Assembly (NCBI RefSeq): GCF_001591025.1
Contig: NZ_BCTZ01000003.1
Location: forward strand, 124,001-188,000
Length of the DNA stretch: 64,000 bases
Source of the DNA: Sphingomonas soli NBRC 100801
Lineage (GTDB): Bacteria > Pseudomonadota > Alphaproteobacteria > Sphingomonadales > Sphingomonadaceae
Direction: 5' to 3'
The notes beneath the pieces are model-generated. The model had not been told where the DNA came from and searched no databases. It saw only the letters and a list, made by a program, of their open reading frames with translations. The stretch's first letter is position 1. Every line of letters starts with the position of its first letter. Positions 23,045-32,607 of the stretch are shown piece by piece. The position numbers and the translations under genes were made by a program.

Positions 23045-23497
23045 ATGATCCAGGAGCAGACGCACGACGCCGAATTGCTCACCAGAGCCTTCGAACTTGC
23101 GCGAAAATCCTATGACGAGGGTGGCTGTCCGATCGGCTCGGTGCTTGCGCGTGGACCGGAGATATTGGGGGAAGGGCACAATCAGCGTGTCCAGAACGGC
23201 GACCCCATCGCCCATGGCGAGATGGACGCGCTGCGCAACGCGGGCCGCCAGGCGAGCTACGCCGACACCACGCTCTATACCTCGCTCAGCCCGTGCATGA
23301 TGTGCGCGGGCACAATCGTGCAGTTCAAGATTCCGCGCGTCGTGATCGGCGAGAACGTCAATTTCGGCGGCAATGAGGATTTCCTGCGCACGCACGGCGT
23401 GGAGGTGGAGATCGCGAACGATGCGCGCTGCGTCGAACTGATGGGCCGCTTCATAGCCGACCGGCCGGCGCTGTGGAACGAGGATATCGCCGAATAG
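23045..23497 (+). CDS. cytosine/nucleoside deaminase, yeast Fcy1-like
   Basis: 150 residues of the zinc-dependent cytidine-deaminase-like fold. Zinc ligands are His57 in AHGEMD (with catalytic Glu59) and Cys84/Cys87 in SPCMMC. The remainder resembles yeast cytosine deaminase Fcy1 more than bacterial TadA or CodA: PRVVIGENVNFGGNEDFL and the C-terminal DRPALWNEDIAE echo the yeast protein's active-site lid. The likely reaction is cytosine (or a related base) to uracil plus ammonia. It lies just upstream of guaB, so a nucleobase role fits the context. The exact substrate is inferred. Confidence 0.8.
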   Translation: MIQEQTHDAELLTRAFELARKSYDEGGCPIGSVLARGPEILGEGHNQRVQNGDPIAHGEMDALRNAGRQASYADTTLYTSLSPCMMCAGTIVQFKIPRVVIGENVNFGGNEDFLRTHGVEVEIANDARCVELMGRFIADRPALWNEDIAE

Positions 23498-23535
23498 CAT
23501 CGGCGGAGTTGTTCGCATCTTCGCCAGCCCCCTAG

Positions 23536-25056
<1,521 letters not shown>

Positions 25057-25119
25057 CGGGATTGCCATTTCCCTGATCCGGTTGGAGATGTGCATTCTTC
25101 GTCCGCTCAGGGGGATAGG

Positions 25120-25518
25120 ATGACGCCAGACGTCGAGGCATATAATGAGGCGCAGGTGCTCGAAATGCGGGCGATATGTGCGCGGCTCTGCGAGGAGATA
25201 TCACGCGGCTTGCCCGAGGCCGAGAGCAAAGTCTGGCATGGAGGGCCGGTCTGGTTTCTCGATGGCAATCCGGTCGCCGGCTATTGGGTGCGCAAGAAGG
25301 GCGTGCAGCTGCTGTTCTGGAGTGGACAATCGTTCAACGAGCCTGAGCTGAAGCCGGAGGGCAGGTTCAAGGCTGCCGATGTGCGGTATTGCGACGTAGC
25401 CCAGATTGACGCAGCGATGCTCGCGCGCTGGCTTGAGAAAGCGCGAACGATCCAGTGGGATTACAAGAACGTCGTCAAGCGCAAGGGCGTGCTAGAGCGG
25501 ATCAACACCGACGCTTAG
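25120..25518 (+). CDS. DUF1801 domain protein
   Basis: 132 residues. The pattern SKVWHGGPVWFLDGNPVAGYW, then KKGVQLLFWSGQSF and a C-terminal helix (VKRKGVLERIN), fits the YdhG/DUF1801 fold. The function of these small cytosolic proteins is unknown. The ATG at 25120 has GGGGATAGG immediately upstream, supporting this start over a longer one at 25090. It lies 63 bases after guaB. Confidence 0.75.
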   Translation: MTPDVEAYNEAQVLEMRAICARLCEEISRGLPEAESKVWHGGPVWFLDGNPVAGYWVRKKGVQLLFWSGQSFNEPELKPEGRFKAADVRYCDVAQIDAAMLARWLEKARTIQWDYKNVVKRKGVLERINTDA

Positions 25519-25546
25519 CGGCGTCCGATGTTATGCCGCGAACCGC

Positions 25547-26152
25547 TCATTCGCAGCGGTTTCCGGAGGCGCGAAGCACGGGCAGGATCTTCGCGGCATC
25601 GTCGACCTTGAGGTTGATATGCGTCATTTCCTGACCATTGTCATAGGTCAGGCGGAGCCGGATCCGTTCGCCCCGCTCCATGCCAAAGGTCGTCGGTTTG
25701 CCACCGGAATCGAAGTTGATCTGGAGATACCGCATCGTAACCCGATCCACGACTTCGCTTGCCCAGTTGGTAGGCGTGGTGAGTACCGGGCGCCCATCGA
25801 GCGTGACGTAGGTCGGCCCCATGCGGGTTCCCGGCACAAGGTCACGGTGCCAAAATTCCAGGTTGGAAATGGCGAGCGATAGGCGGCCATCTGCGCCAAG
25901 CTTGTACCAGATTCGTAGCTTGGCCTTTGCATAGCCATCGTCGATAACTCTGGTGTAAATCCCGTCACCGCTGCCGTTCGGTTTGTAGGAAAGCCTGAGG
26001 TTCGGAACGTCCAGAAATCGGCAGCTCACCCGTCCGTCTTTGAAGCGCCGGATATGGGTGCGGATCGGCTTTATCCCTTGATCGACTGTCTTGAGCTCCG
26101 CCGCAGCCGGGCTGATTAGCCAAGAAAGCATCGCAAGCGCTTGCATCGACAT
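25547..26152 (-). CDS. exported protein of unknown function
   Basis: 201 residues. A weak signal peptide (MQALAMLSWLISPAAAEL) is followed by a predicted all-beta domain. Notable segments are DGRVSCRFLDVPNLRLSY and MRYLQINFDSGGKPTTFG, with a single Cys near each end that may form a disulfide. I do not recognise the family. GGAGGG lies nine bases before the ATG. It is convergent with the DUF1801 gene and divergent from the methyltransferase gene. Confidence 0.6.
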   Translation of the reverse strand: MSMQALAMLSWLISPAAAELKTVDQGIKPIRTHIRRFKDGRVSCRFLDVPNLRLSYKPNGSGDGIYTRVIDDGYAKAKLRIWYKLGADGRLSLAISNLEFWHRDLVPGTRMGPTYVTLDGRPVLTTPTNWASEVVDRVTMRYLQINFDSGGKPTTFGMERGERIRLRLTYDNGQEMTHINLKVDDAAKILPVLRASGNRCE

Positions 26153-26357
26153 AATTAATTCCCTCCACGTGGATCCGTTTTGGGAAAGGCACCAAGAGCG
26201 GTCAAGACTCCGGCTACGAACGTCAGGCCAGTTCGGACGCGGGCTTTCCGGTGCGAGGGCATGTCTTTGGTTGTAAAGTTACCTCCGCTCTGCTTCCGTC
26301 CCGGCGGCTTGGTTTTGCGAGCCGCACAGGCTCATACCTTTTATCACAGGTGACTTT

Positions 26358-27542
26358 TTGACTCCCGCCGCCCGCGCCCAGGCCGCCATCGAGCTGCTCG
26401 ACAAGATCATCGCTGCTGCCCGCGATCAGGGCGCGGCGGCGGATACGCTGATCGCGCGCTGGTTCGCCGAGCGGCGCTATGCGGGCTCGAAGGACCGCAG
26501 GGCGATCCGCGAGCTCGTCTATGACGCGATCCGCCTGCTCGGAAAGCCGCCGGAGAACGGCCGCACCGCGCTGCTGGCGCTGGCGAAGGACCGGCCCGAG
26601 ATCGCCGGTTGGTTCGACGGCTCGCCCTACGGACCCGCCCCGATCGACCCAGCCGAACTTCCGGCCAAGCCCGCGTTCGCGCATGACTGGTTGATCAAGG
26701 CGCTCCGCGCTTCGGACATCGGGATCGACGAGCAGGCGGCATTGCTCCAGCGCGCGCCGCTCGACGTGCGGGTCAACGCGCTCAAGGCCGATGCCGATGC
26801 GGTGCTGGCGCAGATCCCGGGCGCGGAGCCGATCCCGTTCACCACCGACGGGCTGCGCCTGCCCAGCGACCTGACCGTCGAGCAACTGCCCTCTTTCCGC
26901 GACGGCCAGATCGAGGTGCAGGATGCGGGCAGCCAGATCGTGAGCCTGGCCAGCGGCGCGCGGCGGGGCCAGCATGTGATCGACCTGTGCGCGGGCGGGG
27001 GCGGCAAGACGCTGGCGCTGGCGGCGATGATGGCGAACCAGGGCAGCATCCTGGCCTGCGACGTGGATCGCGGTCGCCTCCAACGGCTGGAGCCGCGCGC
27101 CGAGCGGGCGGGCGTGACCATCGCCGAGACAAGGCTGCTCAACCCCCGGCAGGAGGAGAGCCAGCTGGCCGACCAGGCCGGACGGGCCGACATCGTGCTG
27201 ATCGACGCGCCCTGCTCGGGAACCGGCACCTGGCGCCGCAACCCCGAGGCGCGCTGGCGGCTGACCCCGCACCGGCTGGCCCAGCTTGGCGAGACGCAGC
27301 GCTATCTGATGCGGATCGGCGCCAACCTCGTCCGCCCGGGCGGGAGCCTGGTCTATATCGTCTGCTCCGTGCTCGACGAGGAGGGCGCGAGCCAGACCGA
27401 CGCCTTCCTGAAAGCCTATCCCGGCTGGACCGTGGAGACGCTGGCCCCGGGCGCGGGCACGCCGCGCGGCGCCGGGCTGCGGCTCACCCCGCTAAGGGAC
27501 TCGACCGACGGCTTTTTTGTCGCGAAGATGCGGCGGCCATGA
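26358..27542 (+). CDS. RsmB-type (NOL1/NOP2/sun) RNA cytosine-5 methyltransferase
   Basis: 394 residues. The N-terminal NusB-like helical domain (about 1-140) and class I SAM-dependent methyltransferase domain are in the RsmB order. SAM-binding residues are in VIDLCAGGGGKTLALAAMM. The two family cysteines are in DAPCSGTGTWRRNPEARW (release Cys) and IVCSVLDEEG (nucleophile). RsmB methylates C967 of 16S rRNA; other RNA targets are possible, so no symbol is given. It starts at TTG 26358 after CAGGTGA. The downstream TPR gene begins 32 bases later. Confidence 0.88.
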   Translation: MTPAARAQAAIELLDKIIAAARDQGAAADTLIARWFAERRYAGSKDRRAIRELVYDAIRLLGKPPENGRTALLALAKDRPEIAGWFDGSPYGPAPIDPAELPAKPAFAHDWLIKALRASDIGIDEQAALLQRAPLDVRVNALKADADAVLAQIPGAEPIPFTTDGLRLPSDLTVEQLPSFRDGQIEVQDAGSQIVSLASGARRGQHVIDLCAGGGGKTLALAAMMANQGSILACDVDRGRLQRLEPRAERAGVTIAETRLLNPRQEESQLADQAGRADIVLIDAPCSGTGTWRRNPEARWRLTPHRLAQLGETQRYLMRIGANLVRPGGSLVYIVCSVLDEEGASQTDAFLKAYPGWTVETLAPGAGTPRGAGLRLTPLRDSTDGFFVAKMRRP

Positions 27543-27574
27543 TAGCGAACAGGGCAAGCCTTTCGGAGTTATCG

Positions 27575-28078
27575 ATGCGCGTCACCGCGATTTCCGCCGC
27601 CTTTGCCCTGATGATCCTTTCGGTCTCGACCTCGCTGATGGCGCAGCGCCCCGATGCGCAGATCGATCCGCGATCGGCCGCGCTGGTGCAGGAAGCCCGC
27701 GCCGCGCAGGCCGCCGGCAATGTCGAAGGCGCGAACGACCTGCTCGAAAGCGCATTGGTGGTCGATCCGCGCAACCGCGAGGCATTCGTGCTGCTCGCCG
27801 AGATCTCCCGCAGCCGCAACCTGCCGGGCAAGGCGATCCGCCTGTACCGCGAGGCGCTGTTGCTCGAACCCAACGACCTGGCCGCGCTGCGCGGGCAGGG
27901 CGAGGCGATGGTGGCGAAGGGCGCGATGGAGCGGGCCAAGGCCAACCTCGCCAAGATCAAGACGATCTGCACCGCAGGCTGCAACGACGCCAATGTGCTC
28001 GCCGCCGCGATCGAAAAGGGGCCACCCGCCACCGTGACGGCGCAGGCCGAGAAAGCCGAAGCGCCCGCCAAGCCCTGA
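27575..28078 (+). CDS. exported tetratricopeptide-repeat protein (TadD-like)
   Basis: 167 residues. A signal peptide (AISAAFALMILSVSTSLMAQ) and three TPR-like helices pairs: ALVQEARAAQAAGNVEGAND, NREAFVLLAEISRSRNLPG and DLAALRGQGEAMVAKGAMERA. A Cys-containing loop (KTICTAGCNDANVL) and an Ala/Glu/Pro tail follow. It probably acts as a periplasmic scaffold. The start at 27575 has GGAG six bases upstream; an ATG overlapping the methyltransferase stop at 27539 is possible but lacks a ribosome site. Confidence 0.8.
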   Translation: MRVTAISAAFALMILSVSTSLMAQRPDAQIDPRSAALVQEARAAQAAGNVEGANDLLESALVVDPRNREAFVLLAEISRSRNLPGKAIRLYREALLLEPNDLAALRGQGEAMVAKGAMERAKANLAKIKTICTAGCNDANVLAAAIEKGPPATVTAQAEKAEAPAKP

Positions 28079-28392
28079 CGCGCGTTGGCGCGAAAGGTTA
28101 CACTAAGGTGACACCAAGAACGCGGTTCGCGCGCCCGCGAATGTTCCCAATGTTCGCACCGACGACGGGCGGCTGGACCAACGAATTCAAAGAGCGGCCG
28201 GGAGTGCCGACCGGCTGAGCCAAGCAGGTGAAATCCTACATTGCAAGGGGAAAGGGCAGGAGGGCTTTGGCTGTCGCGTAACGTCGGCTTTGCGCCCTAA
28301 TTGCGGTCGTTCAGCTTGGCGCAGCGCGCCGCCAAAACCTGCCGTCCGCTCGTCTCAACATCAGCCTGACCGAAATTCTGGGCCTGAGGCCA
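28079..28392. other. 314-bp gap, no gene seen
   Basis: I found no convincing gene, RNA or terminator here. It contains a purine-rich stretch at about 28240-28266 (aaggggaaagggcaggaggg). It forms the left edge of the pocket of unrecognised genes. Confidence 0.5.
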
Positions 28393-29253
28393 TCACTCTG
28401 TCGGTCGTTGGCCGTTGCCCGCGTCGAGGATCATGTAATGCGGTTCGCGGTTAGCCTTGGCCAACTGGTTGAAGTGCTCCCGGCTTCCCAGCAAATCCGG
28501 ATCCAGCTGCGCCAGCAACTGCTTGTTCGCGCACGGCACCATCAGGAACCTTGCCGCAAAGGGGTCTCGGGTGTCGCTGCGCATCGAAAGCACCAGGCCC
28601 GGCATATAATCCGACGAGGCTGTCCCGCGCATCGTGCGGGCAATGGATAGTCTGAGCACCCCTGCTGCCCTGCCTGCGAAGAACAAATTGGATTCGACCC
28701 TGTAGACATAGCCCCAATGCACTGGGGCATGGGTTTCAGGGGTCAGTCCATGACTCCAATGTTTGAACGTTGGACGACCGTCTCGCGTCTCGATCCTCAC
28801 CCAGCCACTGACATATTGCGCTTCCTCGCGGCCCGTCACCGCGTACCGGAAGTAGCGATAATCGCCGAGATATCGGTTCAGGATGTAATCCCGGTCGGTC
28901 GCATCATGGTTGATGGCGTCGGCGAGCTGATCGTACAGCGTCAGACGCACCTGGTTGCGGTCGAACCAGATCAACCTGTCCTGCTGGATCTTGCCCTGCT
29001 TCTCGCTGGGTTTCTCTTCCTCGCTCCGGCGCATGTCGCTGACCCAGTTCGGCGAAAAGAGCGGATAATAGAGCTTGGCGTTTCCGCGATTGTTGCAGAC
29101 CTTGCGAAGGCGGTCGCGCGCTTCCTTGAAGTCGGCCAGGCGCTTTTCATCTGCGGTCTTCCGATCCTTTTCGCTCTGTTCGCGGACTGCAGCCTTCTCA
29201 GCGGGGGTTCTCGCCCGACGCGTATCGCCGGGTGTCCTCTTCTCGTCAGTCAT
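28393..29253 (-). CDS. unknown protein with charged N terminus (ORFan-like)
   Basis: 286 residues. The first about 60 are extremely charged (KRTPGDTRRARTPAEKAAVR, then DEKRLADFKEARDRLRKV), probably a coiled coil or disordered arm. The rest is a mixed alpha/beta domain with a patterned core: YRYFRYAVTGREEAQYVSGW, HWGYVYRVESNLFFAGR, LRLSIARTMRG and MPGLVLSMRSDTRDPFAARF. That last block resembles an uncharacterised domain I have an impression of from C-terminal parts of some HTH regulators, but no HTH is visible here, and this is low certainty. No signal peptide or membrane segment. The start is ATG 29253 after a GGGGGGCGG tract. Confidence 0.55.
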   Translation of the reverse strand: MTDEKRTPGDTRRARTPAEKAAVREQSEKDRKTADEKRLADFKEARDRLRKVCNNRGNAKLYYPLFSPNWVSDMRRSEEEKPSEKQGKIQQDRLIWFDRNQVRLTLYDQLADAINHDATDRDYILNRYLGDYRYFRYAVTGREEAQYVSGWVRIETRDGRPTFKHWSHGLTPETHAPVHWGYVYRVESNLFFAGRAAGVLRLSIARTMRGTASSDYMPGLVLSMRSDTRDPFAARFLMVPCANKQLLAQLDPDLLGSREHFNQLAKANREPHYMILDAGNGQRPTE

Positions 29254-29556
29254 CCGCCCCCCGTTTGTTGCACGGCTTTGAAGACTAACGCGCTTTAAAC
29301 CGTCTGCAACATGGCTTGAGCCAAGTTTGGTGGCCGGAGCAATTTCCAAGCCCCAAAGCCACAAAGACCCCTGTTGAAATGGCCCAGCGGTGATTGGTGG
29401 CCCAGGACAAAAGGCTAATTATCTCAGTATCTTACTTGAAGCTGGGCGTCATACAGGCTATGAAGATCGCCGCAAGCGTCAATTTCGTCACGGCAAAAAA
29501 AGAGCCGGCTCGGCGGGATCGACGCGAAAGGTTCAGGGCAATTGGAGGGCATCGAC
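29254..29556. other. 303-bp divergent intergenic region
   Basis: No gene is supported here. It separates the divergently transcribed unknown gene (minus) and the 38-residue gene (plus), and holds a candidate promoter at 29436-29464. Longer open frames through it lack ribosome sites. Confidence 0.5.
29436..29464 (+). promoter_or_regulatory. candidate promoter of the 38-residue gene
   Basis: TTGAAG at 29436-29441 and TATGAA at 29459-29464 have a 17-base spacer. They lie about 90 bases upstream of the small gene. Predicted by eye only. Confidence 0.4.
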
Positions 29557-29673
29557 ATGACGGATTTCAAACAGGCGGTGAGCCGGGACGGAAACATGAC
29601 GAACAAGTACAGCCAACTGAGCCCCAAACGCGGGAAGGTCGAGTACGATGGAAAGCTGCGCTACCCCGAGTAA
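29557..29673 (+). CDS. 38-residue small protein
   Basis: ATG at 29557 is preceded by GGAGGGCATCGAC, a near-perfect Shine-Dalgarno at ideal spacing, and the frame ends at TAA 29671-29673. The peptide begins MTDFKQAVSRDGNMTN and ends GKVEYDGKLRYPE; it is basic and aromatic, with no hydrophobic helix or signal, so probably cytosolic. A candidate promoter lies upstream and a strong intrinsic terminator 50 bases downstream, so it forms a complete single-gene unit. I do not recognise the family. Translation is inferred from signals only. Confidence 0.55.
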   Translation: MTDFKQAVSRDGNMTNKYSQLSPKRGKVEYDGKLRYPE

Positions 29674-29723
29674 CGCTCACACCCGCGCAACCCGCGCCGC
29701 GCCTTTGCGCGCGAACGATTTGC

Positions 29724-29762
29724 AACGCCGCCGCTCGATGGGAGCGCGCGGCGTTTTTTTTG
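29724..29762 (+). terminator. intrinsic terminator after the 38-residue gene
   Basis: Outer stem aacgccg/cggcgtt and inner stem cgctc/gagcg, loop gatgg, followed by eight T. Confidence 0.85.
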
Positions 29763-29921
29763 TTCGCAGTACCGGGCTGGGGCCCTGAGGCGGGTGGACC
29801 CGGCCTGAACGGGCTGGCCCGGGTCTTGAATGTGAATCGGGGCGGCAGTTGGCGCTGCCACCCCGACCCGACGACGGCAATTCCGAAAGCTTGGTGACTT
29901 CGAACAAAAGGAAATTGGGAA

Positions 29922-30479
29922 ATGAGACTCCCGTATTCCATACCGTCGCCTATTCTAGGCGGCTTCCGCTGGTCGATGGCCTCCGTCGCGTCCGTAGCAC
30001 ATTTTGAGCACGGCGTGAAAGTGGTCAGCGAGACCCCCCTCCCGTCGCCGGTGACCGAGGCATTTGCCGCGGTTCACCCCGACCATTGGGGGCAACTTGT
30101 CGGCCTGGGTAATACGATACTGGTTAACATCGCGTATCAGGTCGGCTCCGGTGTAGTGCACTATCCAGTAACTACGGTCGCGGTGATCTGGTGGTTCCTC
30201 GAAACGGCGCATCTTGCACACATCTTGTACAAGGCGGTGCGCAAGTGGCTCAAGCGGGGCCACGGGCCCACCACCGCCAAGGCACCTCCGATAAAGGGTG
30301 GGGCTGCGAAGCGGCGGACGCAGCCGCTTCGCAGCAAGGCCCGTGCTGCCACACCCAAGAAGCCGAAGCCTCAGAAGCAGGAAGTGCCACTTCTGATGGT
30401 GCCCCAGTCGCACAAGGCCGTACCTGCCAGTGATGTCGATCCCGACATTATTGGCGAAGCGGGTGAGGTGGATGGCTGA
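29922..30479 (+). CDS. unknown protein, one membrane helix and a basic C-terminal tail
   Basis: 185 residues. The N-terminal half contains a moderately hydrophobic segment (NTILVNIAYQVGSGVVHYPV) and one likely membrane helix (TTVAVIWWFLETAHLAHILY). It is followed by about 65 residues very rich in Lys/Arg/Pro (KGGAAKRRTQPLRSKARA, KKPKPQKQEV), consistent with a cytoplasmic tail contacting nucleic acid or acidic partners. The end is acidic (DVDPDIIGEAGEVDG). There is no recognisable family and only a weak ribosome site. It is the third gene in a pocket of unrecognised genes. Confidence 0.5.
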   Translation: MRLPYSIPSPILGGFRWSMASVASVAHFEHGVKVVSETPLPSPVTEAFAAVHPDHWGQLVGLGNTILVNIAYQVGSGVVHYPVTTVAVIWWFLETAHLAHILYKAVRKWLKRGHGPTTAKAPPIKGGAAKRRTQPLRSKARAATPKKPKPQKQEVPLLMVPQSHKAVPASDVDPDIIGEAGEVDG

Positions 30480-30594
30480 ACCGCCTTGTGACTCGCGCAT
30501 CGGCGCGGGCCACAAGACAGGGTGCGGAGGAGACTCGCGGCTCGAGCCGCGTCCGTGCATCTGACGGTGGCCTCCAGCAGGAGGAATTCGCTGC

Positions 30595-30693
30595 ATGGAT
30601 AGAAGCGGAGGGACAAGTTTGACGACGACGCTACAATGGTGTCGCCGTCAACGGCAGCTACCGCGGGTCATCATCCAAAAGCTGCGCGGCTGA
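30595..30693 (+). CDS. candidate 32-residue small protein
   Basis: A short frame starting ATG at 30595 after GCAGGAGGAA (strong Shine-Dalgarno, nine-base spacing). The peptide starts MDRSGGTSLTTTLQWC and ends VIIQKLRG; it is basic and unlike anything I recognise. No terminator or conservation evidence is available, so it may be chance. Confidence 0.25.
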   Translation: MDRSGGTSLTTTLQWCRRQRQLPRVIIQKLRG

Positions 30694-30763
30694 AAAAGGC
30701 CAACACCTGACACCGCCCCGAAACCCCCGTTGTTTGGACACCACCCGCGCACATCCCTCGGTC

Positions 30764-31582
30764 TTACCCGCTCAAAACCCGCGCCAGCGCGACGAATTCG
30801 TCCACCGATACCGTTTCCGCACGCCGGGCGGAATCGATGCCCAGCGTCTCCATCGCTTCGATCGCGCCGGGGACGGCCTTCAGGCTTTGGCGGAGCATCT
30901 TGCGGCGTTGGCCGAAGGCGGCGGCGGTGAGCGCCTCCAAGGTCTTGAAGCGGACGCCGGGAGGCTCGGCGGCGGGGGTGATGTGGACGACGGCGGACAT
31001 CACCTTGGGCGGCGGGGTGAAGGCCGAGCGATGGACGCCCATTGCGATCTTCGCGGTCGAGCGCCACTGGGCGAGGACGGCGAGGCGGCCATAGGCGTCG
31101 TCGCCGGCCTTTGACACGATGCGCTCGGCCACTTCCTTCTGGAACATCAGCGTCAGGCTGGCCCACCAGGGCTCCCAGGGAGCGGAGAGCCAGCCGACGA
31201 GCAGGGCGGTGCCGACATTATAGGGCAGATTGGCCACGACATGCGGCTTGCCGGTGAAGAGCGATGGGGCATCGACTTCGAGCGCATCGCCCTCGATCAC
31301 GCGGAGCTTGCCCGGGAAATGCTCGCCCAGCTCGGCGAGGGCGGGGATGCAGCGGCGGTCGCGCTCGACGGCGACGACGCTGGCGCCGGCCTCCAACAAT
31401 GCGCGGGTGAGGCCGCCGGGGCCGGGGCCGACCTCGAACACTTCCTGGCCCGCCAGATCGCCGGGGACGCGGGCGATGCGGGCGAGCAACTGGTGATCGA
31501 ACAGGAAATTCTGCCCCAGCGCCTTGCTGGCGCTGAGACCGTATCGCTGGATCACGTCGCGGAGCGGCGGAAGGCTTGTCAC
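30764..31582 (-). CDS. rsmA: 16S rRNA (adenine1518-N6/adenine1519-N6)-dimethyltransferase
   Basis: 272 residues. KsgA/RsmA dimethylates two adjacent adenines in helix 45 of 16S rRNA during 30S maturation. Motifs: [14 protein letters not shown] loop [23 protein letters not shown], and the NLPY catalytic motif in [14 protein letters not shown]. The C-terminal helical domain includes [13 protein letters not shown]. It starts with GTG overlapping the pdxA stop by four bases, so it is the last gene of the lptD-surA-pdxA-rsmA operon. Confidence 0.96.
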   Translation of the reverse strand: MTSLPPLRDVIQRYGLSASKALGQNFLFDHQLLARIARVPGDLAGQEVFEVGPGPGGLTRALLEAGASVVAVERDRRCIPALAELGEHFPGKLRVIEGDALEVDAPSLFTGKPHVVANLPYNVGTALLVGWLSAPWEPWWASLTLMFQKEVAERIVSKAGDDAYGRLAVLAQWRSTAKIAMGVHRSAFTPPPKVMSAVVHITPAAEPPGVRFKTLEALTAAAFGQRRKMLRQSLKAVPGAIEAMETLGIDSARRAETVSVDEFVALARVLSG

Positions 31583-32607
31583 GCTATCGCGTCTGCCCGG
31601 CGCTGCGCAGCGCTGGCGGCCATGCGGATCGCGGCGATCATCGCGCCGGGATGCGCCTGATCCTTGCCCGCGATGCCGAAGGCGGTGCCGTGATCGGGCG
31701 AAGTGCGGACGATCGGCAGGCCGAGGGTCATGTTCACGCCCTCGTCGAAATAGAGCGTCTTGATGGGGATCAGCGCCTGATCGTGATAGGGGCAGAGCGC
31801 GACATCATAGCCGGCGCGGGCGCGGGCATGGAACATCGTGTCGGCGGCGAAGGGACCGATCGCATCGACCCCCTCGGCGCGGAGCTGCTCGATCGCAGGG
31901 GCGATGATCTCGATCTCCTCGCGGCCGAGCGCGCCGCTTTCGCCGGCATGCGGATTGAGCCCGGCAAAGGCGAGGCGGGGACGCTCGATGCCGAAATTGC
32001 GCAGAAGAGAGCGGGCGGTGACGCGCGCCTTTGCGACGATCATTTCGATCGAGAGCGCGGCAGGCACACCGGCCAGCGCGATATGGACGGTGAGCGGCAC
32101 GACCCGAAGCGTGGGACCGGCGAGCATCATCACGGCGTTTTCCGGCGCGATTCCGCAGCGCTCGGCGACGAATTCGGTCTGGCCGGGATGGGTGAAGCCG
32201 ATGCCGTAAAGCTGCGCCTTGGACACGGGGCCGGTAACGACCCCGCTCGCCGCGCCCGCATTTGCGAGGCCGATGGCGAGCTCCAGCGCATGCAACGCGA
32301 TGCGCGCGGTGCCGTCATCGGGGCTGCCGGGGGTCACTTCGTCGGCATCGCCGATCGCAAGCACGGGCAGCGCGTCCGCAAAGGCGGCGGCGGCCTGGGC
32401 AGGATCGGTGATCCGCGCGATCGGGCCGTCCCACACCTTTTCGATCGCGCGCGGATCGCCCACGGCGAAGAAGGGCGCGAGCGAATGCAGCTCGCGCGCC
32501 TTCCACGCCTTGGCAGTGATTTCCGGGCCGACTCCGGCGGAGTCGCCCATCGCGACCGCTAGCGGACCGATCAGCCGCCCGGACGGAGGATCAGCGATAC
32601 TCGACAA
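31579..32607 (-). CDS. pdxA: 4-hydroxythreonine-4-phosphate dehydrogenase
   Basis: 342 residues. PdxA oxidises 4-phosphohydroxy-L-threonine in pyridoxal-5'-phosphate synthesis. Metal and substrate residues: [10 protein letters not shown] at the start, [10 protein letters not shown] (His), [12 protein letters not shown] (His) and [10 protein letters not shown] (His), and the [18 protein letters not shown] block. The start is TTG at 32607, preceded by AGGGA and overlapping the surA 3' end by 17 bases. It is the third gene of the operon. Confidence 0.95.
   Translation of the reverse strand: MSSIADPPSGRLIGPLAVAMGDSAGVGPEITAKAWKARELHSLAPFFAVGDPRAIEKVWDGPIARITDPAQAAAAFADALPVLAIGDADEVTPGSPDDGTARIALHALELAIGLANAGAASGVVTGPVSKAQLYGIGFTHPGQTEFVAERCGIAPENAVMMLAGPTLRVVPLTVHIALAGVPAALSIEMIVAKARVTARSLLRNFGIERPRLAFAGLNPHAGESGALGREEIEIIAPAIEQLRAEGVDAIGPFAADTMFHARARAGYDVALCPYHDQALIPIKTLYFDEGVNMTLGLPIVRTSPDHGTAFGIAGKDQAHPGAMIAAIRMAASAAQRRADAIA

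Noticed and set aside
29394..29897. 167-codon frame overlapping the 38-residue gene
   Set aside because: No ribosome site, unusual composition, and it reads straight through the terminator hairpin; the 38-residue frame has better signals.
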